Below, in pieces: positions 1 through 6,922 of a stretch of 9,005 nucleotides of DNA. The position numbers and the translations under genes are program-made. Under the pieces are notes generated by a model, which was not told where the DNA came from, made no database searches, and saw only the letters and a list, made by a program, of their open reading frames with translations. The DNA lies in the NCBI GenBank assembly GCA_002898855.1, contig BEIR01000033.1, forward strand, positions 1 through 9,005, read 5' to 3'. This DNA comes from a bacterium HR41. GTDB taxonomy: Bacteria; Actinomycetota; Thermoleophilia; Solirubrobacterales; Thermoleophilaceae. Position 1 is the first letter of the stretch, and every line of letters begins with the position of its first letter.

Positions 1-2082
1 CTTTGGTCGGAGCACTGCGGCTACAAGCACTCGCGCAAGCTGCTTAAGCGGCTTCCGCGCAGCGGTTCGCGGCTTGTGCTCGGGCCAGGCGAAAACGCCG
101 GTGCGGTCGACGTCGGCGAAGGTTTCGTCGCCGTCTTTAAGATCGAGTCGCACAACCATCCGAGCGCGGTCGAGCCCTTCCAGGGGGCCGCTACCGGTGT
201 CGGCGGCATCCTCCGCGATGTGCTGGCGCTGGGTGCGCGACCAGTCGCGGTGCTCGATTCGCTGCGCTTCGGCGATCTCGCCTCCTCGCGTACGCGCTAC
301 CTGCTCGACGGCGTGGTGCGCGGTATCGCCCACTACGGGAACGCTGTCGGGGTGCCGACCGTGGGCGGCGAGATCTACTTCGACCGCGCCTACGAGCAGA
401 ACTGTCTCGTCAACGCGATGTGCGTCGGCATCGCTCGGCGCGAACAGCTTCTGCGCAGCGCAGCTGCCGGTCCCGGCAACCGCGTGCTGCTGCTCGGCGC
501 TCTCACCGGGCGGGACGGTATCGGTGGCGCGTCGGTACTGGCGAGCGCCGACCTCGACGAGTCCGCGGCAGACAAGCGGCCGAGCGTGCAGATCGGCGAC
601 CCGTTCGAGGAGAAGAAGCTGATCGAGTGCTGTCTCGAGCTGGCCGAGCGCGGGCTGTTGGTGGCGCTGCAGGATCTGGGGGCCGCTGGTCTTTCGTCGA
701 GTGCGGCCGAGATGGCCGCCAAGGGCGGCGTCGGGATCGACATCGACGTTGCGCGCGTGCCGCTCCGCGAACCGGGCATGGAGCCGTTCGAGGTGATGAT
801 CTCCGAGTCCCAGGAGCGCATGTTGTGCGTCGTCGAGCCCGACCGCGTGGCCGAGGTCGAGGCGATCTGCGCACACCACGAGGTGCGAGCGACCGCGATC
901 GGCCAGGTGACTGCGACCGGCAAGTTGCGCGTTTTCGACGACGGGCGGCTGGTGGGCGAGATACCCGCGGCGCTGCTCGTCGACGAGTGCCCCGCCTACG
1001 ACCTTCGCGGCGAGCGCCCACCGCGAACGCTCTACGATCCCCCGCCGGCGGTCGTCGCGCCCGAAGCCGATCCCGCCACCAAACTTCTGGCGCTGCTCGC
1101 TAGCCCCAACGTCTGCTCGCGGCTCGCTGTCTTCGAGCAGTACGACTGGCTGGTCGGGGCGCGAACCGTCCGCCGCCCCGGCGAGGCCGACGCCGCCGTT
1201 CTGCTCGTCGATCCTGCGAGCGGCGCCCGCCGGGCTGTCGCTGCCGCCACCGACGGCAACGGCTGGCGCGTAGCCGCCGACCCCTACCGCGGGGCGTTCC
1301 ACGCCGTGCTCGAGTGCGCCGCCAACCTCGCCTGCGTCGGCGCGGTGCCGCTCGGTCTGACCAACTGCCTCAACTTCGGTAACCCCGAGCGCCCGCACGC
1401 GGCGTGGCAGCTAGAGCACGCGGTCCAAGGGCTGGCCGACGCCTGTCGCGCGCTTGGCATTCCCGTCGTCGGCGGCAACGTCTCGCTCTACAACGAGAGC
1501 GAACAGGGGCCGATCCTGCCGACTCCGATCGTGGGGCTCGTCGGTCTCGTCGAGGACGCCGCGCAAGTCCCGTGCCTCGGCTTCGCGAACCCCGGCGACG
1601 CGATAGCGCTCGTCGGTCCGGCGGGTAGCAGGCGCTCGCTACGAGCCTCGGAGCTCGCGCGTCTTTACGGGTACGGGTTGCCGGAAGGGCTCGACGATTT
1701 CGACGCCGCCGCTGCTGTCGCGACGATCCAGCGCGTGCGCGAGCTCGCTGCCAGCGGCGCGCTGGCGAGCGCCCACGATGTCGCCGAAGGGGGTCTGTTG
1801 GTGGCTCTCGCCGAGTGCGTGCTGGCTGGCGGCCGGGGGGCCGACGTCGAACTGCCGGCGCTCGACGACGACGAGCTTTTCGGCGAGGCGCCAGGCTGGT
1901 TCATCGTCTCCGGTCCCCGCCACGTCGTCGGCGAGATCGGTACCGTGATCGGCACCGTGACGACAGGCGGCGACGAGGCCACGTTGCGGGTCGTCGCGCC
2001 CACCGGCGAGATCGCGATCGCCCGCCGCGAGCTCGAACGCGTCTGGGCGCAGCCGCTTCGCGACGCGCTCGAACGCGCCTAG
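1..2082 (+). CDS. purL: Phosphoribosylformylglycinamidine synthase subunit PurL (5' end outside window)
   Basis: PurL converts FGAR plus ATP and glutamine-derived ammonia to FGAM in the fourth step of purine synthesis, in the cytoplasm, working with PurQ and PurS in the small-PurL type. Reading frame 1 is open from the first base to TAG at 2080-2082, giving 693 visible residues. Bacillus-type PurL has about 740, so roughly 45-50 N-terminal residues lie to the left. Counting from the window edge: [11 protein letters not shown] at 2-12 with the conserved His5, GPGENAG at 28-34, [10 protein letters not shown] at 47-56, [15 protein letters not shown] at 224-238, SESQERML at 268-275, [11 protein letters not shown] at 453-463, [10 protein letters not shown] at 491-500 and AHDVAEGG at 591-598. 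These are the two repeated AIRS-like halves. The length rules out the large ~1300-residue fused form. An internal GTG at 76 is not the start, because the WSEHC motif lies upstream of it. A perfect hairpin begins on the base after the stop. Confidence 0.97.
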   Translation, partial: LWSEHCGYKHSRKLLKRLPRSGSRLVLGPGENAGAVDVGEGFVAVFKIESHNHPSAVEPFQGAATGVGGILRDVLALGARPVAVLDSLRFGDLASSRTRYLLDGVVRGIAHYGNAVGVPTVGGEIYFDRAYEQNCLVNAMCVGIARREQLLRSAAAGPGNRVLLLGALTGRDGIGGASVLASADLDESAADKRPSVQIGDPFEEKKLIECCLELAERGLLVALQDLGAAGLSSSAAEMAAKGGVGIDIDVARVPLREPGMEPFEVMISESQERMLCVVEPDRVAEVEAICAHHEVRATAIGQVTATGKLRVFDDGRLVGEIPAALLVDECPAYDLRGERPPRTLYDPPPAVVAPEADPATKLLALLASPNVCSRLAVFEQYDWLVGARTVRRPGEADAAVLLVDPASGARRAVAAATDGNGWRVAADPYRGAFHAVLECAANLACVGAVPLGLTNCLNFGNPERPHAAWQLEHAVQGLADACRALGIPVVGGNVSLYNESEQGPILPTPIVGLVGLVEDAAQVPCLGFANPGDAIALVGPAGSRRSLRASELARLYGYGLPEGLDDFDAAAAVATIQRVRELAASGALASAHDVAEGGLLVALAECVLAGGRGADVELPALDDDELFGEAPGWFIVSGPRHVVGEIGTVIGTVTTGGDEATLRVVAPTGEIAIARRELERVWAQPLRDALERA

Positions 2083-2103
2083 CCGGCGGCGCGCGGCCGC
2101 CGG
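2083..2103 (+). terminator. Perfect 8-bp hairpin directly after purL stop
   Basis: CCGGCGGC (2083-2090) and GCCGCCGG (2096-2103) are perfect reverse complements around a 5-nt GCGCG loop. The stem starts on the first base after the purL TAG. No U-tract follows, so it is a hairpin-only terminator candidate, or an attenuating or RNA-stabilising element between purL and purF. That the structure can form is seen in the sequence; the function is inferred. Confidence 0.45.
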
Positions 2104-2122
2104 TGGCACCGGGAGCCATTGG

Positions 2123-2128
2123 TAATCT
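2123..2128 (+). promoter_or_regulatory. Candidate -10 box for purF
   Basis: TAATCT fits TANNNT and lies in the 98-bp purL-purF gap, downstream of the purL hairpin. The predicted transcription start is near 2135, leaving about a 46-nt leader before the purF ATG. No convincing -35 hexamer is seen at the expected distance, so the call rests on the -10 and its position. Confidence 0.35.
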
Positions 2129-2180
2129 CGACGGCGCGGGCCAGCTCCGGGTCGGCCCGCCAGCTTTCGGCCGCCGCCAG

Positions 2181-3620
2181 ATGGCTTCTCACGACAACGT
2201 TCGCGAGCGCGAGGGTCCGCGCGACGAGTGCGGCGTCTTCGGGGTCTACGCACCGGGCCGTGACGTCGCCCGACTCGCCTACTTCGCCCTCTATGCGCTC
2301 CAGCACCGCGGGCAGGAGTCGGCGGGGATCGCGGCCTGCGAGGGCGGCGAGATCACGACCGTCCGCGACCTTGGCTTGGTTTCGCAAGTTTTCACCGACG
2401 AGAAGCTGCGGGCCCTCACCGGAGACGCGGCGATCGGACACGTGCGCTACTCGACTACCGGCTCGCCGCGCTGGGAGAACGCCCAGCCGGTGTGGCGGGC
2501 CGACCGCCACCGCCTGGCGCTCGCCCACAACGGCAACCTCACCAACGCTGTCGAGCTCCACGCCGAGCTGAGCGCCGCCGGCGCGACCTTTACAAGCACC
2601 TCCGACTCCGAGATCATCGCTGCCCTGATCGCCCGCCACCCGGCGGCGAGCGTGCCGGAGGCAGTGGCCGAGGTGGTGCCGCGGCTCGAGGGCGCGTTCT
2701 CGACCGTCGTTCTCACCGGCGACCGTGTCGTCGCTTTCCGCGACCCGTACGGCTTGCGGCCGCTGGCGATCGGGCGTCTCGGCGAGCGCTGGTGCGTGGC
2801 GTCCGAAAGCTGCGCGTTCGACATCATCGGCGCCGAGCTCGAACGCGAGGTCGAGCCGGGGGAGATGGTCGTGCTGTCGGAACAGGGGCTCGAGTCGCAG
2901 CGCGTAGCGACCGCTCCGCGGCGCGCTTTCTGCGTTTTCGAGCACATCTACTTCGCGCGCCCCGACTCGGTTCTCGAAGGCGTCCGCACCCAGGTCGCGC
3001 GGCGGCGGATGGGCGAGATCCTGTGGCGCGAGGCGCCGGTCGAGGCAGACCTCGTGGTTGCTGTACCCGACTCGGGCAACGCCGCCGCCGCTGGATTCGC
3101 GGCAGCGTCGGGGATCCCTCGCGACGACGGTCTGATCAAGAACCGTTACGTAGCGCGCACGTTCATCGAGCCGGGCCAGGAGCTGCGCCGCCACGGTTTG
3201 CGGATGAAGTTCAACCCGCTCCGCGAGGTGGTGGAGGGCAAGCGGCTGGTGGTGATCGACGACTCGATTGTGCGCGGCAACACGACGCGCCAGATCGTCA
3301 CGATGCTGCGCGACGCCGGTGCGCGCGAGATCCACCTGCGGATCTCGTCGCCGCCTATCCGCCATCCCTGCCACTACGGGATCGACATGTCGACGCGCGA
3401 GGAGATGATCGCTCACGGCCGCGACGTCGACGAGATCGCCCGCGAGCTCGGCTGTGACTCGCTCGCCTATCTGTCGCTAGAGGGCCTCTACGAGGCGATC
3501 GGCAAGGCGCGATCGCACCATTGCGACGCGTGTTTCAGCGGCGAGTACCCGATCGCCGACACCGAGCGCCGCAAGGTTGGCAAGTACGCGCTCGAAGAGC
3601 TACCGGTCGTTCGCGGCTGA
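2181..3620 (+). CDS. purF: Amidophosphoribosyltransferase PurF
   Basis: PurF makes 5-phosphoribosylamine from PRPP and glutamine, the committed and normally feedback-inhibited first step of purine synthesis. ATG at 2181 gives 479 residues, close to the ~476 of Bacillus PurF, and a 16-residue propeptide ending just before Cys17 of DECGVFGVY. Cys17 is the N-terminal nucleophile after processing of the glutaminase domain, which is also marked by LQHRGQESAGI, HVRYSTTG and AHNGNLTN. The C-terminal phosphoribosyltransferase domain has the PRPP-binding motif VVIDDSIVRGNTT with D360-D361. Cys251, Cys397, Cys448 and Cys451 (the last two in HHCDACF) match the four ligands of the [4Fe-4S] cluster of Bacillus-type PurF, so this is the oxygen-sensitive iron-sulfur form. 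The open frame reaches back to 1815 inside purL, but that part is purL shadow. No strong Shine-Dalgarno sequence is visible, so the ATG is chosen from the propeptide and family length. The next gene, purN, starts 57 bp later. Confidence 0.97.
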   Translation: MASHDNVREREGPRDECGVFGVYAPGRDVARLAYFALYALQHRGQESAGIAACEGGEITTVRDLGLVSQVFTDEKLRALTGDAAIGHVRYSTTGSPRWENAQPVWRADRHRLALAHNGNLTNAVELHAELSAAGATFTSTSDSEIIAALIARHPAASVPEAVAEVVPRLEGAFSTVVLTGDRVVAFRDPYGLRPLAIGRLGERWCVASESCAFDIIGAELEREVEPGEMVVLSEQGLESQRVATAPRRAFCVFEHIYFARPDSVLEGVRTQVARRRMGEILWREAPVEADLVVAVPDSGNAAAAGFAAASGIPRDDGLIKNRYVARTFIEPGQELRRHGLRMKFNPLREVVEGKRLVVIDDSIVRGNTTRQIVTMLRDAGAREIHLRISSPPIRHPCHYGIDMSTREEMIAHGRDVDEIARELGCDSLAYLSLEGLYEAIGKARSHHCDACFSGEYPIADTERRKVGKYALEELPVVRG

Positions 3621-3677
3621 GTGGCGGCGGTCGGCGGCTGCGGGCGCTGAGGCTAGGCGAGCGGTCATGATTCCGAT

Positions 3678-4298
3678 GTGGCGTTTCGCGTCGGTGTGCT
3701 CGTGTCGGGACGGGGGACCAACCTCCAGGCGCTGATCGATCGCATCCACCGCCGCGAAGGGATCGAGATCGTCGCCGTCGCCAGCAACCGTGCCGACGCC
3801 CAGGGGCTCGAGCGGGCGCGGCGCGCCGGCATCGAGACTGCGGTGTTTTCGTCGTCGAGCTATGCCGACCGTGCCGCTCGCGACCGCGCGCTCGGGGACT
3901 GGCTCGCCCAGCGCGCGGTCGATCTGGTGGTGCTGGCTGGCTTCATGGAGATCCTCTCTGCCGAGTTCGTCGACCGCTTCCGCTGGCGTATCGTCAACGT
4001 CCACCCGGCGCTTTTGCCGGCCTTTCCGGGTACGAGAGCGATCGAACAGGCGCTCGAGTACGGGGTGAAGGTCACCGGCGTCACGGTGCACTTCGTCGAC
4101 GAGGGTGTCGACACCGGGCCGATCATCCTGCAAGAGGCGGTGCCGGTCCCGTATTCTCGCGACGTGTCGGAGCTCGAGGAGCGCATCCACGCGGTCGAGC
4201 ACCGGCTCCTGCCCGAGGCGGTGCGGTTGATCGCCCGCGGCGCGGTGCGTCCCGACGAGCGAAGCCCCCGGATCGTCCACGTCGCCCAAGACGTGTGA
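3678..4298 (+). CDS. purN: Phosphoribosylglycinamide formyltransferase PurN
   Basis: PurN transfers a formyl group from 10-formyltetrahydrofolate to GAR, giving FGAR, in the third step of purine synthesis. The product has 206 residues, close to E. coli PurN (212). The fold begins at once with VGVLVSGRGTNLQALID (residues 5-21), the phosphate-binding part of the Rossmann-like domain. FMEILS lies at 89-94. The catalytic trio is present: N107 and H109 in RIVNVHPALLP, and D145 in FVDEGVDTGP. The GTG at 3678 is the only start that keeps the first beta strand whole. The ATGs at 3667 and 3676 are in another frame, and the next in-frame GTG would cut into the glycine loop. Upstream ribosome-binding sequence is weak. 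It lies 57 bp after purF and 24 bp before purH, so cotranscription with purH is likely. Confidence 0.96.
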   Translation: MAFRVGVLVSGRGTNLQALIDRIHRREGIEIVAVASNRADAQGLERARRAGIETAVFSSSSYADRAARDRALGDWLAQRAVDLVVLAGFMEILSAEFVDRFRWRIVNVHPALLPAFPGTRAIEQALEYGVKVTGVTVHFVDEGVDTGPIILQEAVPVPYSRDVSELEERIHAVEHRLLPEAVRLIARGAVRPDERSPRIVHVAQDV

Positions 4299-4322
4299 GC
4301 GCGAGAGAGTTCGATACGAGCG

Positions 4323-5924
4323 ATGTCCGAGCAGCGTGAACCGACGACAGCAGTGCCCGCCGTTCCCGACGAGGTGCGGGTGCGGCGTGCTCTTTTGACC
4401 GTGTCCGACAAGCGCGGAATCGTCGATTTCGCGCGTGGTTTGTGCGAGCTCGGCATCGAGATCGTGTCGACGGGTGGCACGGCGGCGGAGTTGCGTCGCG
4501 CCGGTATCGAGGTTCGCGACGTCGAGGACTACACCGGCTTTCCCGAGATCCTCGGCGGTCGCGTGAAGACGCTCAACCCGCGCATCCACGCGGGGATCCT
4601 GGCCGTGCGTTCCGAGCCCGAGCACGCCGAGACGTTGCGGGAGCTCGGCATCGAGCCGATCGACCTGGTCTGCGTGAACCTGTATCCGTTCGAGCGCGTG
4701 TCGAGCCGGCGCGGCGTGCCCGACAGCGAGATCATCGAGAACATCGACATCGGCGGGCCGACGCTGATCCGCGCCGCTGCCAAGAACCACGCTTTCTGTG
4801 CGGTCGTCGTCTCGCCCGAAAGCTACGACGCCGTTCTCGAGGAGCTGCGCGAGCAGGACGGTGCGATCTCGTTCCGCACGCGCGAGGCGTTGGCCGCCGA
4901 GGCGTTTGCTTTCACCGCCCGCTACGAAGCGGCGATCTCGCGCTGGTTCAGCGGGCGCGAGGAGGGGTTCCCGCAACACACCACCGTTGCTTTCGAGAAG
5001 GTGCTCGATCTCGCCTACGGCGAGAACCCGCACCAGCGTGCGGCCTACTACGCCGAGGTCGGCACTCGCAGCCACCTGTTGTCGATGGTGTCGAAGCTGC
5101 ACGGCCGCGATCTGTCGTTCAACAACCTTCTCGATCTCGACTCCGGTCGCCGCCTGGTCGAGGAGTTCGAGGTGCCGGCGGCGGCGATCATCAAGCACAA
5201 CAACCCCTGCGGGTGCGCGGTCGGCGCGACCTTGCGCGAGGCGTTCGAGCGCGCTCTCGAGTGCGATCCCCAGAGCGCTTTCGGGGGCGTCTACTGCTTC
5301 AACCGGCCGGTCGACGAGGATCTCGCCAAGCGCTTGCACGAGCTGTTCGTGGAGCTCGTGTTCGCGCCCGGCTACGACGACGCGGCGCTCGAGATCCTGA
5401 TGCGCAAAGCGAACGTCCGCATCCTCTGGAACCAGGAGCGTCGCCGGCCGGTCGCCGGCGAGCACGATTTCAAGCGTGTGCGCGGCGGAATCCTGGTACA
5501 GGACCGCGACACCGGGCTCGAGCCGCGCGAGCAGATGCGTGTCGTCACCCGCCAGCGGCCGAGCGAGCAGCAGTGGGGCGACCTGTTGTTCGCGATGCGG
5601 GTTTGCAAGCACGTGCGTTCGAACGCGATTGTGCTCGCTCGGGACGGCGCTACGGTGGGGATCGGCGCGGGGCAGATGAGTCGTGTCGACTCGGTGCGGA
5701 TCGCGCTCGACAAGGCGCGTATCGCCGGGCTCGACCCGAGCGGCGCGGTGATGGCGTCGGACGCTTTCTTCCCGTTCCCCGACGGGCCGGAGCTGGCGAT
5801 GGATGCCGGTATCGAGGCGATCATCCAGCCCGGCGGGTCGCAGCGCGATCCCGAGGTGATCGCCGCCTGCGACCGCCGCGGAGTGCCGATGGTGTTCACG
5901 CGCCGTCGTCACTTCAAGCACTGA
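4323..5924 (+). CDS. purH: Bifunctional AICAR transformylase / IMP cyclohydrolase PurH
   Basis: PurH carries out the last two steps to IMP: formylation of AICAR with 10-formyl-THF, then ring closure of FAICAR. The product has 533 residues, a full-length family size. The N-terminal IMP cyclohydrolase (MGS-like) domain begins at RRALLTVSDKRG (21-32), with VSTGGT at 48-53, GRVKTLNPRIHAGIL at 79-93 and NIDIGGPTLIRAAAKN at 140-155. The transformylase domain has YGENPHQRAAYY (232-243), the catalytic Lys291-His292 of KHNNPCG, SNAIVLA (433-439), GAGQMSRVDS (448-457) and SDAFFPFPD (479-487). It ends in the usual style, RHFKH. About 20 residues precede the conserved domain, so an internal GTG near residue 18 cannot be excluded, but ATG 4323 is the simplest start. 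It lies 24 bp after purN. A weak 6-bp hairpin follows the stop. Confidence 0.97.
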   Translation: MSEQREPTTAVPAVPDEVRVRRALLTVSDKRGIVDFARGLCELGIEIVSTGGTAAELRRAGIEVRDVEDYTGFPEILGGRVKTLNPRIHAGILAVRSEPEHAETLRELGIEPIDLVCVNLYPFERVSSRRGVPDSEIIENIDIGGPTLIRAAAKNHAFCAVVVSPESYDAVLEELREQDGAISFRTREALAAEAFAFTARYEAAISRWFSGREEGFPQHTTVAFEKVLDLAYGENPHQRAAYYAEVGTRSHLLSMVSKLHGRDLSFNNLLDLDSGRRLVEEFEVPAAAIIKHNNPCGCAVGATLREAFERALECDPQSAFGGVYCFNRPVDEDLAKRLHELFVELVFAPGYDDAALEILMRKANVRILWNQERRRPVAGEHDFKRVRGGILVQDRDTGLEPREQMRVVTRQRPSEQQWGDLLFAMRVCKHVRSNAIVLARDGATVGIGAGQMSRVDSVRIALDKARIAGLDPSGAVMASDAFFPFPDGPELAMDAGIEAIIQPGGSQRDPEVIAACDRRGVPMVFTRRRHFKH

Positions 5925-5948
5925 GCGGTCGCGAGGTTCGGGGCGGCC

Positions 5949-5969
5949 CGCGCCGCGTTTCCGGGCGCG
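5949..5969 (+). terminator. Weak hairpin after purH
   Basis: CGCGCC (5949-5954) and GGCGCG (5964-5969) are reverse complements around a 9-nt loop that contains TTT, starting 25 bp after the purH stop. There is no U-tract. In such GC-rich DNA a 6-bp stem can arise by chance, so the call is weak; its place at the end of the purine cluster is the main support. Confidence 0.25.
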
Positions 5970-6055
5970 CTGTGTCGGCGGGCGATCGACATGGTGAGCG
6001 GCGCGCGCCGGGCGGCTGTCGCGGTGAGCGCGTCGGGACGGCGGCTCGCGCGGGC

Positions 6056-6061
6056 TAGGAT
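6056..6061 (+). promoter_or_regulatory. Candidate -10 box of the ArsR-type regulator gene
   Basis: TAGGAT, preceded by C, lies in the 166-bp gap between purH and the regulator. It predicts a transcription start near 6068, about 23 nt before the regulator ATG and 3 nt before another ATG at 6071. No -35 is recognised. It matches the CTA(G/C)NNT pattern seen before several other units in this window. Confidence 0.45.
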
Positions 6062-6090
6062 CGTGCCCGCATGTCCTTGGAGGCCCGGCG

Positions 6091-6498
6091 ATGAGGGAGC
6101 CGCACCACCCGCCGCGGGCGGGCATCGAGCTGGCCGACGTTCTGCACGCTTTGAGCGATCCGGCGCGGCTCGCGATCGTGCGCACGTTGCGTGCCGACGG
6201 CGGCGAGCTTCCGTGCGGCGCTTTCGAGCTCGGTTTGTCGCGCGCGACGCTGTCGCACCACCTGCGCGTTCTGCGCGAAGCGGGGGTGGTGCGCACTCGT
6301 CCGGAGGGCCGCAAGCGGCTCGTTTCGCTGCGTGTCGACGATCTAGAGGCGCGCTTCCCGGGCTTGATCGACGCGATCCTCGACGTGCCAGAAAGCGCGT
6401 CGGCAAACGGTGCGGTGCGCGCGGCCGGCGAGCGGTGGCACGGTGCGCGTCGCGCCGCGGGCGCGCCCGACGCAACGGTTCCGCCCGCGACCGTCTAG
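6091..6498 (+). CDS. ArsR-family winged helix-turn-helix transcriptional regulator
   Basis: A 135-residue DNA-binding protein of the ArsR/SmtB-like winged-helix group. The domain opens with LADVLHALSDPARLAIVRTL (14-33), typical of the first helices. The recognition region is LGLSRATLSHHLRVLREAG (47-65), and a wing of the form VRTRPEGRKRLVSL follows at 67-80. The C-terminal ~40 residues are Ala/Arg-rich and probably disordered. There is only one cysteine (Cys42) and no CXC-type metal site, so metal sensing is not supported; many relatives repress a neighbouring transporter or respond to redox or small molecules. The start is well fixed: GGAGG at 6079-6083 lies 7 nt before ATG 6091. A 7-codon ORF (6071-6094) overlaps the start as ATGA. 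The stop TAG overlaps the candidate -10 box of tRNA-Lys. No obvious target gene is adjacent; autoregulation is possible but no operator palindrome was identified. Confidence 0.88.
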   Translation: MREPHHPPRAGIELADVLHALSDPARLAIVRTLRADGGELPCGAFELGLSRATLSHHLRVLREAGVVRTRPEGRKRLVSLRVDDLEARFPGLIDAILDVPESASANGAVRAAGERWHGARRAAGAPDATVPPATV

Positions 6499-6501
6499 CA
6501 T
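6496..6501 (+). promoter_or_regulatory. Candidate -10 box of tRNA-Lys
   Basis: TAGCAT, preceded by C, has its first three bases as the stop codon of the ArsR-type gene. Six bases separate it from the mature 5' end of tRNA-Lys, so a standard -10 to +1 spacing puts the transcription start at 6508, the first base of the tRNA. No -35 is evident. Read-through from the regulator gene is the alternative. Confidence 0.4.
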
Positions 6502-6507
6502 CGCGGC

Positions 6508-6580
6508 GGGCCGCTAGCTCAATTGGTAGAGCAACGGGCTTTTAACCCGGTGGTTCTGGGTTCGAGTCCCAGGCGGCCCA
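6508..6580 (+). tRNA. tRNA-Lys (anticodon TTT)
   Basis: A 73-nt cloverleaf reads through completely: acceptor GGGCCGC (6508-6514) with GCGGCCC (6573-6579), D stem GCTC/GAGC, anticodon loop CTTTTAA at 6539-6545 with anticodon TTT at 6541-6543, T arm CTGGG-TTCGAGT-CCCAG, and discriminator A6580. CCA is not encoded. One oddity is that the first anticodon-stem pair (positions 27-43, A6534 and G6550) is an A-G mismatch, leaving four Watson-Crick pairs. It lies 9 bp after the regulator stop codon. It decodes AAA and, by wobble, AAG. Confidence 0.96.
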
Positions 6581-6624
6581 CTTGCTCTGCGTCCGGTGGC
6601 CCGTCCGGTTGCGAGGCGACGCGA

Positions 6625-6648
6625 CGCCCGGGGGGCCACGCCCGGGCG
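6625..6648 (+). terminator. GC-rich hairpin downstream of tRNA-Lys
   Basis: CGCCCGGG (6625-6632) and CCCGGGCG (6641-6648) form a perfect 8-bp stem around an 8-nt loop, 45 bp after the tRNA-Lys 3' end. No U-tract follows. It is a candidate hairpin-only terminator between the two tRNA genes; the rest of 6581-6714 shows no ORF of note. Confidence 0.4.
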
Positions 6649-6690
6649 CACCCCCGACGTCGCTCCGCGCGCGGGCTAGCCGTCCCGGGG

Positions 6691-6707
6691 CGGTCCGCTC
6701 GGGACCG
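6691..6707 (+). other. Short inverted repeat upstream of tRNA-Glu promoter
   Basis: CGGTCC (6691-6696) and GGACCG (6702-6707) flank a 5-nt GCTCG spacer. The palindrome ends 7 bp before the tRNA-Glu -10 box, so it covers the place where a -35 element would be. It could be a protein-binding site or chance in GC-rich DNA. Confidence 0.25.
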
Positions 6708-6714
6708 GAACACC

Positions 6715-6720
6715 TAGACT
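6715..6720 (+). promoter_or_regulatory. Candidate -10 box of tRNA-Glu
   Basis: TAGACT, preceded by C, ends 11 nt before the first base of tRNA-Glu, predicting a short leader of about 5 nt. The same hexamer serves as the candidate -10 of terC on the other strand. No clear -35 is seen. Confidence 0.5.
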
Positions 6721-6731
6721 TGGCGCACCCC

Positions 6732-6805
6732 GGGGGCGTGGTCCAGAGGCCTAGGACGCCGGCCTTTCAAGCCGGAGGTCGCGGGTTCGAATCCCGTCGC
6801 CCCTA
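6732..6805 (+). tRNA. tRNA-Glu (anticodon TTC)
   Basis: A 74-nt cloverleaf: acceptor GGGGGCG (6732-6738) pairs with CGCCCCT (6798-6804), with one terminal G-U pair; D stem GTCC/GGAC; anticodon stem CCGGC/GCCGG around loop CTTTCAA (6764-6770) with anticodon TTC at 6766-6768; T arm GCGGG-TTCGAAT-CCCGT; discriminator A6805. CCA is not encoded. It decodes GAA and GAG. It is transcribed toward terC, with a strong inverted repeat between them. Confidence 0.97.
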
Positions 6806-6855
6806 CTGTTCGCGGCTGGGTCTCGCGCGCAGCGCTTGGTCGCTGCGACCGACGT

Positions 6856-6903
6856 CCGGCTCGCTGCGACTGTGGCCCACTCCGCCCGTCGGGAGCGAGC
6901 CGG
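6856..6903. terminator. Inverted repeat between convergent tRNA-Glu and terC, probable bidirectional terminator
   Basis: CCGGCTCGCT (6856-6865) and AGCGAGCCGG (6894-6903) are a perfect 10-bp inverted repeat. Inside, CGAC and GTCG can add four more pairs after a small internal loop, leaving about a 17-nt apical loop. It sits between the 3' end of tRNA-Glu (6805) and the terC stop (6923-6925), where two transcription units converge. There is no U-tract on either strand, so the terminator role rests on stem strength and position. Confidence 0.5.
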
Positions 6904-6922
6904 AGCGGCGCGCGCCTCACGC

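Noticed and set aside
1815..2180. Upstream extension of purF into purL
   Set aside because: The propeptide and Cys17 position fit ATG 2181; the extension is Arg-rich shadow of purL.
2079..3416. 445-codon minus-strand frame opposite purF
   Set aside because: Same antisense effect of GC-rich third positions; purF on the other strand has all its catalytic and Fe-S residues.
3621..3677. Missing purM between purF and purN
   Set aside because: Only 57 bp lie here and no PurM motif is present, but purM is placed elsewhere in many genomes, so its absence from the window means little.
3667..3678. ATG codons at 3667 and 3676 as purN starts
   Set aside because: They are out of frame with the PurN motifs; the in-frame start is GTG 3678.
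4442..6058. 538-codon plus-strand frame overlapping purH
   Set aside because: Arg-rich shadow frame of purH; no start signal and no domain.
3600..6314. 904-codon open frame on the minus strand opposite purN, purH and the regulator
   Set aside because: High-GC codon bias keeps the antisense frame free of stops. The sense strand carries three complete, motif-rich genes, while the antisense product is low-complexity (His/Arg/Asp-rich) with no recognisable domain.
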